Below are positions 33,761 through 46,448 of a stretch of 64,000 nucleotides of DNA, in pieces. The notes beneath the pieces were generated by a model. The model did no database searches. It was not told the DNA's origin and saw only the letters and a list, made by a program, of their open reading frames with translations. Position numbers and translations under genes: made by a program. The stretch's first letter is position 1. The number at the start of each line of letters is the position of its first letter. The DNA is from Portulaca oleracea (Eukaryota > Streptophyta > Magnoliopsida > Caryophyllales > Portulacaceae): positions 15,146,537 through 15,210,536 of the forward strand of contig CM055884.1 of NCBI GenBank assembly GCA_029582165.1, in the 5' to 3' direction.

Positions 33761-34439
33761 ATCTTTCAAACATTTTTTCGTCCCCACCCCATTCAGCCTC
33801 TTTATATTATATAGAGGATTATGATTATGTTCCTGCCTGAACAAAGCTTCTAACTCGATCTAACTCAAACTCTAACTCAATCTATTTCCCTGACCTTGAC
33901 CATGTTCAAATCTGAATGTAAACAAATGAAATTTGTTTTGTACAAAGAATAAAAAAAATAAAAATTAGTGTACCACAAAAAAAATTAATTTTACATAATT
34001 TTGACTGGACTAAATTTGGCTAAACCCAAAAATCATCATAAATTCAATAAAGCCAAACCCAACCTAAATTTACATTCTGTCACAACATAATGATTGTATT
34101 TTAAATTTTGTCAAAGAAAAACCTATGAGTAGAATTTTTTTTTTTTGGTTAGACACGTTTTTTCAACATTAGGTTTCTACTAATATAGCTACTATCATGA
34201 TCGTCTATTTCAAGTCCAAAGTTGTTCATTCTTTAGTTGATCTAATTTGAATTTCGCTTATCATAAATTGTTATTTCCGACACCATACAAGTAGTTAGTT
34301 CAAGGAATTTATCTCGTCCTATTTAAAGGAAATCGAACAAGTTGTATCTTGAAAACAATTGCTCTTGAAGAAATTAAACACAGTTGTCTATGGCGTTGTG
34401 TTTCCTATTATAGGACTATACTGTTGGATCAACTCTAGT
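33761..34439. other. AT-rich intergenic DNA
   Basis: No gene, repeat pair or RNA feature is recognised here. Confidence 0.4.
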
Positions 34440-34444
34440 GGAGT

Positions 34445-36532
34445 AGAAGTATGTATGCTCAAGATGGGTTCAAGAACACGAGCAACAATACATCAATTGA
34501 ACCAGGAACAAAAATTCGTTGGCTATCTCAACTAAATCAAGACTTAGAATAAGAAACCAACATCAAGAACAAGGAACCAAGGAATGAAAACAAATGAAGA
34601 ACAAAGGATAGCCAAGTGTTTTTGTTTGATACAGACTCACTGCAAACGAATTCACAAGGGCTGGTACTTGTAATCTCATTTTTGGATATAGACACACCAC
34701 CAAAAGATCAAAACAAGCTCTACATAACACTCTTGATTAGCCAAATCAAGATACTGAAGTAGAAATTTTGATAGTTATTAGAACGCTCACAAACAAAGGA
34801 AAGGCTTAAAGCTTTCACTCATATTCATCAAAGTCATATATGCTATAAATGGAGTACAACAAAAATATATAATAGCTAAAGCTAGCATACTAATCAAGCA
34901 CCTTACTAATTATAACACTTTAGGTTTCTTAATCATGAAGTAACGTCCTAAACATGCTTAATTAGGCTAAGTATGAACGAAATCAGCTAACACCTTTGTT
35001 CATGCTGATGTTCTCGTCAATAATAATAGAGGAGAGAGCCCATAAAGTGCTGCCACATGCATAGTTATTAAAATCTCGATTCGAATCAACGATTCTATGA
35101 GTTTAAGATCCAAAAATCCTCCATCAATCCAACTCTTATTAGGATCCTAAAGTAGTTAGGATCGTACGATCCTAGTTTTTCTTGAATATTATATGTTAGA
35201 ATCACAATACGATTCTACGATCCCGCGATTTGATCCACGAACGATTCTACGAGTTTAAGATCCAAAAATCCTTCATCGATTCAACTCTTATTAGGATCCT
35301 AAAGTAGTTAAGATCGTACAATCCTGGTTTTGCCTGAATATTATATGTTAGAATCACAATACGATTCTACTATCCCGCGATTCGATCCACGATTCAACCT
35401 GACTTTGATAATGTTTGCTTACATTATCATCTTTAAAATTTTGTCATAACAATATAAATTCTGTATTGAACCTATCAAGTGAGATAAAATTTAACGTATT
35501 GTTTCATTACTAGTGAATAAAATGTTAAGATTTTAACAATCATAGAACTTCATCTGATATTTTTCTATTGTATTAGAATTTTACGTTCCTCGATCCGATT
35601 CTGCGATTATGATCCTAACTACACCCATCGATCCTAACTAGAATCCCGATTCTAACAACCTTGGCCACATGTAAGCTCTCCATTGGATCATATTACAACA
35701 CTTCACGCCATTCCCCTTGTAACACCTCCTATTTTGCGTACTTGCTTACTTACTTACTTAGCTAACCCAAGCTGATAGGAAACCTCCTTGGATCAGCAAG
35801 TGAGAGGGGAATTCCAAAAAAGCTTGGAAAAGACAAAATATCCCTTAACAAACTCAAAATACCAAGATGGGCAGAATAAGAGCTCAATGACATACCCGGA
35901 CTATCTGCTTTGTACGAAAATGTAAATTAAGGACAATTACATGCACTTTTTAATCAATGTTGGAGACCTCAATTAGTGATCGAATGGCTTCGGAATCAAG
36001 TAGTTTGGAGGTCGGATGATCCCACACCAAACAAAAGAAATTGACATGTCCTGACTTGACTTTCTGAGATGGCAATTTGTAAAATACTTGTTGAAAGTAA
36101 TCCACACAAGCATTAATCCTCAAACTTGGCTGAAAAATATGATAAATTATGAGGAACATGACTGCCAAAAATCAAGCCAAATGGACTTGAAATGAGGCCT
36201 GTGAATTTTTTTCCAAAATTGTACTGCTTCAGTTTTGCTTCTTTCAACACAACTCAACGTCAGGTGATTTTTAATGGATCAAATGGACTCTAAATTGAGT
36301 TCCACTTGTTTTTCTGGATAGCTGACATCTTGACCATTCTTAGGAATGTTTACGGACATCATCCCGATGCTTGGTGAAGGAGATATGCATACCAGAATTC
36401 AGACAATGTTATTAGTGTCTGGGTTTCTGTTCTGGTTCCATTTCTTGCTGAATTTCTGCCATTTTCTTGTATTCTTTCCATCTCTTCAAGGTTGCATGAA
36501 GACATGATGGAAGACTAGTCATATTTCCATCA
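34445..36532 (-). repeat. 3' LTR (minus orientation), carrying a MITE insertion
   Basis: It is 2088 bp. Removing the 604-bp MITE and one 8-bp duplication leaves 1476 bp, in line with the 1472-bp partner LTR. The terminal TG at the left border is mutated (agaagtatg against tgatgtatg). Confidence 0.88.
35060..35663. mobile_element. 604-bp MITE with 8-bp target duplication (Mutator-like or hAT-like)
   Basis: gccacatg lies on both sides (35052-35059 and 35664-35671). The matching place in the other LTR (about 37924-37940) reads gctgccacatgtaagctctc with a single copy and no insert, an internal empty site. The ends are inverted: gttattaaaatctcgattcg at the left and gttgttagaatcgggattc when the right end is reverse-complemented. 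The interior holds a direct repeat of about 130-190 bp full of ggatcctaa and cgattctacga units, many of them palindromic. No ORF. Confidence 0.85.
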
Positions 36533-37015
36533 TTGTCCCCTTCTAAGGAAAGTTTGTCCTCAAACTTAAGGACTTTCTTTCAAGACACATAATCTCCATT
36601 AGAAAATTTACACACCTTGGACAGAACGTGCATATTAGCCATATCAAAACTTTTCTTTTTCTCAAAAAGCTTGCTGGAACCAAAGTAGTTGTGCTTGAAC
36701 TTAGGTAGGAACTATTTATAATTCATTTTAGCACAAAAAAATTTGAAATTTGCTAGACAGAATCTACATCATGCTTAAATACCTCCAAGATCAAACACTT
36801 TCATTTGTGCACAATTGAATGGTTATTTTTAGAGTGTAAATTTGGTTGGTTTTGTTTCAGGAAACTCAGAGGGACAGTGTTTCAAGGTAGGGCTATGGAT
36901 GGGATAGCCTTTTGTGGAGTTTTGTTGGGATTCTTTGAAAGCATTGAACTCATGATGACCAAACGCTAGCAAAGGAGGCATATAGGGATCAAATTCTATG
37001 GAACATTAATCAGCT

Positions 37016-37216
37016 CTAAACATAGTGTGCTAACTTTGTTGCACAAGCAAATTCCTCCCCTTCTTGGTGCATCCTGGGATTTGAATTCAGCACTTCTAAC
37101 TCCTTAAGCTCTTCCTCATCATCATACACAACAAAGATAGGAGGTTGATCTAAACAAAAGGCACTTTCTTCTTCAAAGAGAATATCATCTTTAAATGGGT
37201 AGAAAAGAACGTCCAT
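37016..37216 (-). CDS. Short ORF of the deleted LTR element
   Basis: The ATG (37214-37216) follows the primer-binding site by about 50 bp and opens 66 acidic codons (DEEEELKELEVL-like composition) ending at TAA. It has no protease, RT or integrase motif. It is probably the truncated first part of the parental polyprotein or a chance leader ORF. It is the only ORF of any length in the interior. Confidence 0.35.
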   Translation of the reverse strand: MDVLFYPFKDDILFEEESAFCLDQPPIFVVYDDEEELKELEVLNSNPRMHQEGEEFACATKLAHYV

Positions 37217-37264
37217 CTCGATTTTTTTTTCTCAGCTGGAAGCTATCCACCAAGATAGTAGCTA

Positions 37265-37276
37265 GCTCTGATACCA
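37265..37276 (-). other. Primer-binding site of the deleted LTR element
   Basis: The minus strand reads TGGTATCAGAGC, complementary to the 3' end of plant tRNA-Met, four bases from the end of the 37281-38752 LTR. It fixes the orientation of the element. Confidence 0.85.
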
Positions 37277-37280
37277 ATTC

Positions 37281-38752
37281 TGATGTATGTACGCTCAAGA
37301 TGAATCAAAGTGCACGAGCAACACACATCAAAGACTCTAAGCAAGAACACTCACTCAATTTTCTCAACCAAATCAAGGCTTGATATGCGAAAACAACACC
37401 AAGAACAACAAGATTCTCAAATGGCCTTTTACCAAATTAGCTTGGTGAATCAAGCATCAAGGAAAGAAAAACAAGATAGAACAAGTGAATGGTGATTGAT
37501 ATAGTCACACCACAATCTCATTCACAAGGTTGGTACTTGTAATCTCACTTTTGGATACAAACACACCACCAAAAGATCAAAACAAGCTCTACATAACACA
37601 ACTTGATTAGCCAAATCAAGATACTGAAGTAGAAATTTTGAGAGTTATTAGAACGCTCACAAACAATGGAATGGCTTAAAGCTTTCACTCATATTCATCA
37701 AAGTCATGTATATTGCAAATGGAGTATAACCAACATATATAATAGCTAAAGCTAGCACACTAAGCAAGCACCTCACTAGTTACAACACTTTAGGTTTCCT
37801 AATCATGAAGTAATGTCCTAAACATGCTTAATTAGGTTAAGTATGCATGAAATCAGCTAACACCTTCCTTCATGCTGATGTTCGATCTCGTCAATAATAA
37901 TAGAGAAGAGATCCCATAAAGTGCTGCCACATGTAAGCTCTCCATTAGACCATAGTACAACACTTAGCGCCATTCCCCTTGTGCCACCACCTACTTTGCT
38001 TGCTTGCTTACTTAGCTATCCCAAGCTGATAGGAACCTCCTTGGATCAGCAAGTGAGAGGGGAATTCCAAAAAAGCTTGGGAAAGATAAAAATATCCCTT
38101 AACAAACTCAAAATACCAAGCTGTGGAGCTCAATGGACATACCCGGATTGTATGCTTTGTACGAAAATGTAAATTAAGGACAATCACATGCACTCTTTAA
38201 TCAATGTTGGAGACCTCAATTAGTGATCGAATGGCTTCGGAATCAAGTAGTTTGGAGGTCGGCTGATCCCACACCAAACAAAAGAAATTGACATGTCCTG
38301 ACTTGACATGCTGAAAGTAATTCAAACAAGCATTAATCCTAAAACTTTGATGAAAAAATATGATAAATTATAAGGAACATGACTGCCAAAAATCAAGCCA
38401 AATTGACTTGAAATGAGGCCTGTGAATTTTTTCTAAAATTGCATTACTTCAGTTTTGCTTCCTTTCAACACAACTCAATGTCAGGTGGTTTTTAATGGAT
38501 CAAATGGACTCTAGATTGAGCTCCACTTGCTGTTTTGGATAGCTGACATCTTGACCATTCTTAGGATGTTCACAGACCTCACCTCGGTGCTCGGTGAATG
38601 AGATATGCATACCAGAATTTAGACAATATTATCGGTGTCTGGGCTGCTGTTCTGGTTCTATTTCTTGCTAAATTTATGCCATTTTCTTGTATTCTTTGCA
38701 TTACTTTATGGTTGCATGAAAACATGATGGAAGACTAGTCATATTTCCATCA
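37281..38752 (-). repeat. 5' LTR (minus orientation) without insertion
   Basis: It is 1472 bp, bounded on the plus strand by tgatgtatg and ttccatca. It matches 34445-36532 except for the MITE and small changes, and preserves the empty MITE site. Confidence 0.9.
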
Positions 38753-39315
38753 GGAGTGTTCTAAATTTATCTTTTGATGCTGACACACAATGGATATATT
38801 GTATGAATGAATGCAATAGTGAAAGAACAAAGTAAGAAAATATTGATCCGCTAGCAGATGATGAAGGAATATAATAATATCTAAAAAATTAGAGATGAAC
38901 AATAGTTTGTGTATGAAGATGCATGTTCAAAAACTTAAAGATTAACTATCAAAAATAATCTTGATTAATCATAAGCGTGAGTAAAAAGCAAACATCTGTT
39001 AGGAACTATGCCTTATGAGTAGGGGTGGAAATGAGCCAAGCCGAGCCCGAGCCTATAAGGCTTGAGGCTTGGCTTGTTACTTTTTTGGTAAGCTTGAGCT
39101 TGGCTTGCTGCTTGCCGAGCTTGAATATATTCGGCTTAGGCTTGGCTTGCCAAGGCTCGTGGGCTTGGCTTGGCTTGTGACTTAGCTTGTGGCTTGGTCC
39201 TTACGATAAATAATAATCATTAATATTTTAAGTAGTAAATAATTTTCAAAATAAACGAAATTTTATCATGAAGATAGGATTATGTGTAATCTTTTGATTT
39301 GATTAGAGTGTCATG

Positions 39316-40783
39316 TGTTTAGACCCAATTTTATGTCTAAATAGTGCCTTAATTCTTAGGCTTTTAACTCGTTTCGTGTTTTAATTTCATAACTATTAAT
39401 ACGTTTTTGGTTATATTGTAGATTTTGGAGTTTTTAGTCAAAACGTGGTAAAAAGGGCTATTTTAGAGCTATTTTGGGAATCCCGAAGTTTCCCGGGTCT
39501 TGACCGGGTCAAAGGCGATGCGAAGAAGGAAATTCCGGCCAGCAGAGGAGGACCGCAGTTGCGGTCCCATAGACAGCAGCTGCGGTGGTCAACCAAGGCT
39601 GGGGCAGGGAGCAACTAACCCGAGAGGGACTGCACCCGCGGTCTTGCGAAGGGAGAAGAGAAGAATCACTTGAGCTTCGGAGGACCGCACCTGCGGTCCC
39701 CTGCGGGTTCAGAAATTTTGTTATACGAAGTGCTATGTTTTGAGTAATCAGCTTGAGTTGTATATATTACCTCTTGAACGAGTAGGTTAAAGGGGGGCAG
39801 ATATCTATTGTAATATCAACATTTTAGCTTTTAATTAGAGTGAGATTAGTGTGATTTCTTAGTGATTAGTGAGTAATTATACTTGGTTTATTGCCTTTGC
39901 TGTGGATTTTATTGGAATTCTATTGAAGTTCTAGAGATTTATTTTATTTTGGAGATTGGATTCTTATTACTCTTGATCATCCTTCCATTGGCATCAACTA
40001 ATGAGCTTTTCTCAACCCTTACTCTCTTTAATTCATCTATTTACATTTTAATCTCTGTTTTTGTTATTAGATTGCTTGGTGTTTCTAGTTACTTGATTGT
40101 TGCTTTGATTATCTAGATTCTCTGTTTTAAGTATGAATGATGAAGTTATTATTGTTGTTAGCATGTTAATCAAGATGATTAGAGGCTAGAACCCTTATGG
40201 GTTAGGGAGAAACTAAGGATGTGAATAGTTGATTTGGATTGGGTTACCAATTTTAGGAGGTAATTCGTAATGGAATCAATTTCCCAATCCTATCCTTCCA
40301 TCAAGTGGGATGTATTCGAGATCGAAAGATCTTGAATACATCCATCACTTGTGTTGGAATGTGGGAATTGGGATAGTTAACGCTCGCCCACGAAAGTGGA
40401 AAGAGGTTAACTAGAGTGTCTCGTTTCTTTAACCCTCCGGGTCCGTGGTGGGCTTGTAGGAAGTTAATCCGGATTATCCTTGAAAAAGGAAATCCAGTGG
40501 GTTTATAATAATGGGATTGTCACTTGATTCTACTAATTTGTTGCTTCCTAATTGCGAAACCCTCGTCCTAATTACTGTTTGCATCCTGAAATCTCCCGAC
40601 ACCCATAGTTTCTTTCTTGACTGAACCTTAGCCGTGTTTGCGTTCTGTTGTGCAGTCCTTTACCTGAAAACCTCTTTTTGTCTTGTGATCCTTAAACCTC
40701 ACCTAAAGTCAGACTGACCTAGCCAAGGCCACTAGCTCCCTAAGAGAGAACGATAAAATCGGGGTACAAAAAACTACGATACA
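39316..40783 (+). repeat. Athila 5' LTR
   Basis: It is 1468 bp. It contains four copies of a 16-bp near-palindrome related to GACCGCACCTGCGGTC (39551, 39572, 39628, 39683), a TATA-like gtatatatta at about 39760 and then a transcribed-looking region. It is shorter than the 3' LTR because that region has lost part of the palindrome cluster. Confidence 0.92.
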
Positions 40784-40788
40784 CAAAA

Positions 40789-40806
40789 TGGCGCCATTGC
40801 CGGGGA
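40789..40806 (+). other. Athila primer-binding site
   Basis: tggcgccattgccgggga, five bases after the 5' LTR, complementary (one mismatch from the common form) to the tRNA-Asp 3' end used by Athila elements. Confidence 0.88.
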
Positions 40807-41022
40807 GCAAGCGCACCTAGCTTAGTTTTTTTATCTTTAGGTTGTTTAAGATCATTTAATTTGATAGAGATTTGATATCCTTGGTTGTTGGGAATTTGAT
40901 TCTTCTATTTGTTCTTTTTGTGCATGCAGACTTGAGTTCGATGAGGCCGAACGCCTAAAACTCCACTGATTTCGAATCCGGAAAGTATTATTCGTAAGGC
41001 AAACGCTAGCTCGAGATGGGAA

Positions 41023-43105
41023 ATGCGACAAAGGGAGCAAGTGAGAGTTGAAATTCCAATGGTTGAGGGAGAAGCAAGTCCACCCCGTACCTTAGCATCA
41101 TATTCGTTACCATCGTCGGGTACGGGAGGCGATCCCATAATATTACCTACATTACCACAAAACACATCGTTCGAGTTTAAACAATATTTGCTGGAGATAT
41201 TTGAGAACACTCAGTACCATGGAGGAGAACATGAAAATCCTATCGATCACATCAACAAGTTCGAGCAACGTATCGGTTTCGTGCAAATGAACGGAGTTTC
41301 CACCGAATACATGAAGTTGAAGTTTTTCGCTCTCACTTTGAAAGGGAAAGCACTATTGTGGCTCAGCACGTGTCCACCGGGTACTTATTCTACATGGGAT
41401 GCCCTCAGTCGTGATTTTCTTCAAAGGTTTTTTCCCAATGATAAGACGTGTCGTTTGAGGCAAGCCATTATGAGTTTTCAACAAGAGTCCGGTGAGTCAT
41501 TATTCGAAGCATGGGGGAGATTCAAACGTCTCCAACTGAGGTGTCCTCACCCCAATCTGGAGGATTGGCTACTTTTACACCATTTTTACTCGGGATTATG
41601 TAGTTCTTTACGAGAATCTATCGATCATGCCTCCGATGGCATGTTTCTCAAGAAGACGGCGGATGAAGCAAATGTATTTCTCCATGAATTATCTCAAAAC
41701 TCTCCACATTGGGGAGGCGGTCGTGGTCTAAAAGATGGAGGCCCTTCTTTAGAGAGTAACCCTACAATTAAATTTCTTATGAATGTCGTATTGGAGATGC
41801 AACAAAAGAAGGCCTTAGAAGAGACTACGAGGCAAGTAAAGGCAGCTCAAGAGGTACCTATGCTTATTCCGGATGTCAGAGTTCTTATGTGTGATTTTTG
41901 TGGAGGGCCACATTCTTTTCAACAGTGTGCAGAGTACCAAGCGGAGCAAGTTCAAGCAATTCATCCTAATAATAACCTTTCCTATTCCACTCTAAATCCA
42001 GTTCGCCCTCGTGGAAATTATGCCTACACTCAACGAGCTCCACAAAACCAAAACCCACCCCCGGTTTCCAAAATCAAAACCGTCGCCAATACCCAAAAAA
42101 AACCCTCACCATGGTCAAACTTCCCAAGCACCCAAACCACCACAACAAGAATTTTCCATCGAGCAAATATTATAAAAGATCTCATTAACTCAAGATAAAG
42201 ACCAAGCACGCTTCAAGAATCTTGAGTTACAATTTGCTCAAATGTCGCAACAATCCAAGCCTACCCAATCCCTTCCTAGCCAACCTCAACCAAACCCTAA
42301 GGGGCAACTTAATGCTATTACATTGAGGAGTGGTAGGGAGATTGAAGTCCCTAAATTAGTGGAGGAGGATGTTTTGGGAGAAAAAGAAGGTGATGTGGTG
42401 GATGTCACGGATGAGGAGGATTTGATAGAGAAAAGGGAGAGTGAGTTTGTTTTTGTGAAGGGAAATCAGGGAGTTCATGAGGAGGAGTTAGAAGAATCTA
42501 GTATTGAGAGAGAACTGATTAAGAAAGAAAGAGAAGAGATAGAGAAAGTAAGAAAAGGGAAAGGTGTGATGATAGAAGAAGAACCGATTCAAGCTATTGA
42601 GAAGCCGAAGTTACCGCCGGTTCCTTTTCCCGAGAGGTTAGCCAAGCCCAGGTCGGAGTCTAAATTTTTAAAGTTCATAGAATTGCTCAAGAAACATCAA
42701 GTGAATATTCCATTCCTAGATGCTATTTCCGAGGTTCCATCCTTTAAAAAGCACTTGAAGGAACTTCTCACTAGCAAGAGGAGAATCCAAGAGAAGACTA
42801 TTATCCACTTGACGACCGATTGTAGTGCTATTATTGACAACAAAACCCCGGAGAAGCTCGCTGACCCCGGGAATTTTTCCATTCCTTGCACTATTGGTGA
42901 CATGAGGATTAGTCATGCACTTTATGATTTAGGGGCTAGCGTGAGCATTATGGCTTATTCTTTATGTAAGAGGTTGAATCTCGACGATTTAACTCCTACG
43001 ACCATCAATCTTCAATTGGCCGATCGCTCGGTGCGAAGACCCATGGGTATATTGGAGGATATTCCAGTCAAAGTGGGAAGATTTTTGATACCGTGTGATT
43101 CGTGA
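41023..43105 (+). pseudogene. Athila gag and protease region
   Basis: The first frame, 41023-42198, has the retrotransposon gag domain (DHINKFEQRIGFVQMNGVS, LKGKALLWLSTCPPGTYSTW, CRLRQAIMSFQQ) and a CCHC-like CDFCGGPHSFQQC knuckle at about residues 285-297. A frameshift near 42190 leads to 42242-43105, which has an acidic linker and then the aspartic protease, with its active-site region ALYDLGASVSIM and later ADRSVRRPMGILEDIPV. A one-base deletion near 43102 breaks the link to the RT frame. Gag packages the RNA and the protease matures the polyprotein. Confidence 0.85.
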
Positions 43106-46100
43106 TTTTAGAGATGGAGGAAGACCACAACATTCCCATAATTTTGGGAAGGCCATTCCTTGCTACGGCGGGAGTAATAATAGATGTGAAACATGGTAGT
43201 ATGTCATTGAATGTCGGTGATGAGAGCATTATTTTCAACCTCAAAGGGTCCTTCAAAAATCCTTCGTATGGGGATTCATATTATGCTATCAATATAAAGG
43301 AGGTGCTAGTTGATGAATACATTGAAGAATCTCATCTACTTGAGTCTACTTGCGACGATCCTTTGGGAGCTTATCTCTTAGAATCTTTCCAATTTGAGAC
43401 CGACGACACCGACATCACATTTCTCACTAACCTCCTTGATTCATCACCAACACATGAGGAGATTACTATTAACGAGCCTCATATTGAATGTATGGAGATT
43501 CAAGGAGTGATCTGCAAGGGTATGTCTTCTTCCCAAGTTAAATCCTCTACTTCTTCTTTAGAGCTTAAACCTTTACCCCCTTCTTTACAATATGCTTTCT
43601 TGGATGATGAAAAGTCTTTGTCTGTTATTCTGAATGCTAAGTTGCATGATTCTAATTTGTCTAAGTTCCTTGATTTGTTCAGAAAGCATAGGGGTGCATT
43701 AGGTTATAAAATTAAGGATTTGAAAGGTTTGTCCCCATCCATTTGTATGCATTCCATTGATTTGTTTGAAGATGCAAAACCAACTAGGCAACCACAACGT
43801 AGATTGAAACCTAATATGCAAGATGTGGTTAAGAAAGATATAGTTAAACTGTTAGTTGCTGGGATCATCTTCCCCATCGCAAATAGCGAATGGGTAAGCC
43901 CGGTTCAGTGTGTGCCAAAGAAGGGCGGTATGACAGTCATTGAAAAAAAGAAAGAGCTAGTTTGTACCCAAACCGTCACAGGGTGGCGGATGTGCATTGA
44001 CTATTTCCAGTTGAACAAAGTGACCAAGAAAGACCATTTCCCTCTCCCCTTCATTGACCAAATGTTAGAGAGGTTGGCGGGTCATTCATACTTTTGCTTT
44101 TTAGATGGGTACTCAGGTTTTTTCCAGATTCATATCCATCCTGCGCATCAAGAAAAGACTACTTTTACTTGTCCATATGGTACATTTGCTTATAGACGTA
44201 TGCCATTTGGTTTGTGTAATGCACCTGGAACGTTCAACGATGCATGATGGCCATTTTTAGTGATTTCATTGAAGAATGTATGAAAGTTTTCATGGATGAT
44301 TTTTCTGTCTATGGTAATACCTTTGATGATTGTTTGGCTAACTTAGAGAAAGTTCTTATTCGTTGTGAGGAGGTCGACTTAGTTTTGAACTGCGAAAAAT
44401 GCCATTTCATGGTAGAAGAAGGTATTGTTTTGGGGCACTTGATTTCTTCGAGGGGCATCGAAGTCGACAAGGCAAAAGTTGAAGTGATAGAGCACCTACC
44501 ACCCCCAGTTTCCATTAAAGGGGTGCGTACTTTCCTAGGCCATGCCAGATTTTACCGCCGGTTCGTTAAGGATTTTTCCAAAATCGCTCGTCCTTTAACC
44601 GATCTCTTGTACAAGGATGCCCCATTCTCTTTTACTGATGAATGTCTCGAGTCCTTTTTCAGGTTAAAACAAGCTTTGATATCCCCGCCGGTTGTCCAAC
44701 CTCCGGATTGGACATTGCCTTTCGAGATTATGGCCGATGCGAGCGATTTCGCAATTGGAGCATGTTTGACTCAAACCAAAGAGAAGAAGTCGCGGGTCAT
44801 CTACTATGCAAGCCATGCGCTTGATAGCGCACAGAAAAATGATACGACCACGGAAAAGGAGCTCTTGGCTATTATCTTTGCTCTAAACAAATTTCGGCAA
44901 TACCTCATGTTTTCCAAGGTTGTTGTATACACGGATCATGCCGCGATCAAGTTCTTGATGGGAAAGAAAGAAACAAAGCCAAGACTCATTCGTTGGGTTT
45001 TGCTTATGTAAGAGTTAGATTTAGAAATTCGCGACAAGGCCTGGACTAAGAATGTTATAGCCGACCACCTCTTGAGGATCCTTGTTGATTTGGATGATAC
45101 TCAAACCATCATGGACTCTTTTCTGGATGAACGTCTATTTTCCGTCAAGCGTTCTCACCCATGGTATGTTGATATCATCCACTACTTGTCTAGTGAGGTG
45201 ATTCCTCAAAATTTGACCCCTCATCAAAAGAAAAAGTTCTTTCATGACGTGAAACATTTCTTTTGGGACGATCCATTCTTGTTCCGTTTATGTAACGACG
45301 GGATGTATAGAAGATGCTTACCCGAGAGTGAAGTGAAGTCCGTATTGACACATTGCCATGAGTTCCAGGTTGGAGGTCATGGTGGATCTCAAAATACGGC
45401 CGCGAGAGTTCTACAAGCCGGTTATTGGTGGCTGACCCTCTTTCGAGATGCCTATCTTCATGTCAAGTCATGCGATAAATGCCAAAGGTCCGGAAATATT
45501 TCCCGGAAAAATGAGTCACCGTTGAATTTCATTCTCGAGGTGGAGGTTTTCGATGTGTGGGGGTTGGGTTTTATGGGTCCCTTTCCATCATCAAGAGGTC
45601 ATCAATATATTTTAGTGGCGGTAGACTATGTGTCGAAGTGGGTTGAAGCGATTCCATGCATGAGATGCGATTGAAAATTCGTGTCAAGATTTTTGAAGAA
45701 GGTTATTTTCTCAAGATTTGGTATTCCAAGGGTCATTATTAGCGACAAAGGATCTCATTTTATTGAGAAGAGGTTTGAGTCCATCTTAGCAAAGTATGGT
45801 ATCACTCACAAAAGAGGACTCCCCTATCACCCTCAAACGCAAGGTCAAGTAGAGATTTCGAATCGTGCTATTAAGGAGATTTTGGAGAAAACGGTTAGTT
45901 CTTCACGAAGAGATTGGGCGAAGAAATTAGATGATGTCTTGTGGGCATATCGCACCGCTTTCAAAAAGCCGATAGGGACTACTCCATACCGCCTTGTCTA
46001 CGGGAATGCATGCCATTTTCCCGTGGAACTTGAACACAAGACGATGTGGGCAATCAAAAAGATGAATTATGATCTCAAGGCGGCCGGGGCAAGTCGTTTG

Positions 46101-46448
46101 TTCCAATTGGAGGAGCTCGAGGAATTGAGACGTCACTCCTATGAAAACAATAGGATTTACAAGGAGCGAACCAAAGCATGGCACGACAAGAGATTGAACC
46201 ATCGTGATTTTGTTGTTGGTGATAGAGTCCTCATCTTTAATTCAAGGCTTAAACTCTTTTCCGGAAAGCTAAGATCGAGATGGTCAGGACCTTTAGAAAT
46301 CGTAAAGATTCTTCACGTCGGAGTTGTTGAACTTAAAAATGCAAATGGAGATTGTTTCAAAGTCAATTCGTCAAAGATCAAGCCATACATTATGGGAGAA
46401 GAGTATGTGGGGACGGTTGTGGTGTTCCTCGCTGATTTCGATAGTTGA
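43102..46448 (+). pseudogene. Athila pol: RT, RNase H and integrase, with several lesions
   Basis: 43102-44247: protease end (IILGRPFLATAGVIIDV) and RT fingers ([36 protein letters not shown]). A one-base deletion near 44237 shifts to 44244-45011, which has the catalytic [10 protein letters not shown] and then RNase H ([29 protein letters not shown]). A stop at 45009 precedes 45072-45674, the integrase zinc finger (H..H...C-DKC) and core start, where the first catalytic Asp position reads WGLGFMGPF, so that Asp is lost. A stop near 45674 precedes 45681-46448, which has [10 protein letters not shown], the catalytic Glu in [12 protein letters not shown] and the C-terminal domain ending [12 protein letters not shown]. 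Confidence 0.9.

Larger units (their letters stand above)
34445..38752 (-). mobile_element. Internally deleted LTR retrotransposon (non-autonomous), with GGAGT target duplication
   Basis: Two ~1.47-kb repeats (34445-36532, which carries an insert, and 37281-38752) flank only about 750 bp. On the minus strand the element runs from the LTR at 37281-38752, through a primer-binding site tggtatcagagc (complement at 37265-37276) and a short coding stretch, to a purine tract tagaaggggacaa before the second LTR. Both outer borders carry GGAGT (34440-34444 and 38753-38757). Near the purine tract the minus strand reads KFEDKLSLEGDN in one frame, as at the 3' end of some gypsy polyproteins. There is no RT or integrase. 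Confidence 0.88.
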
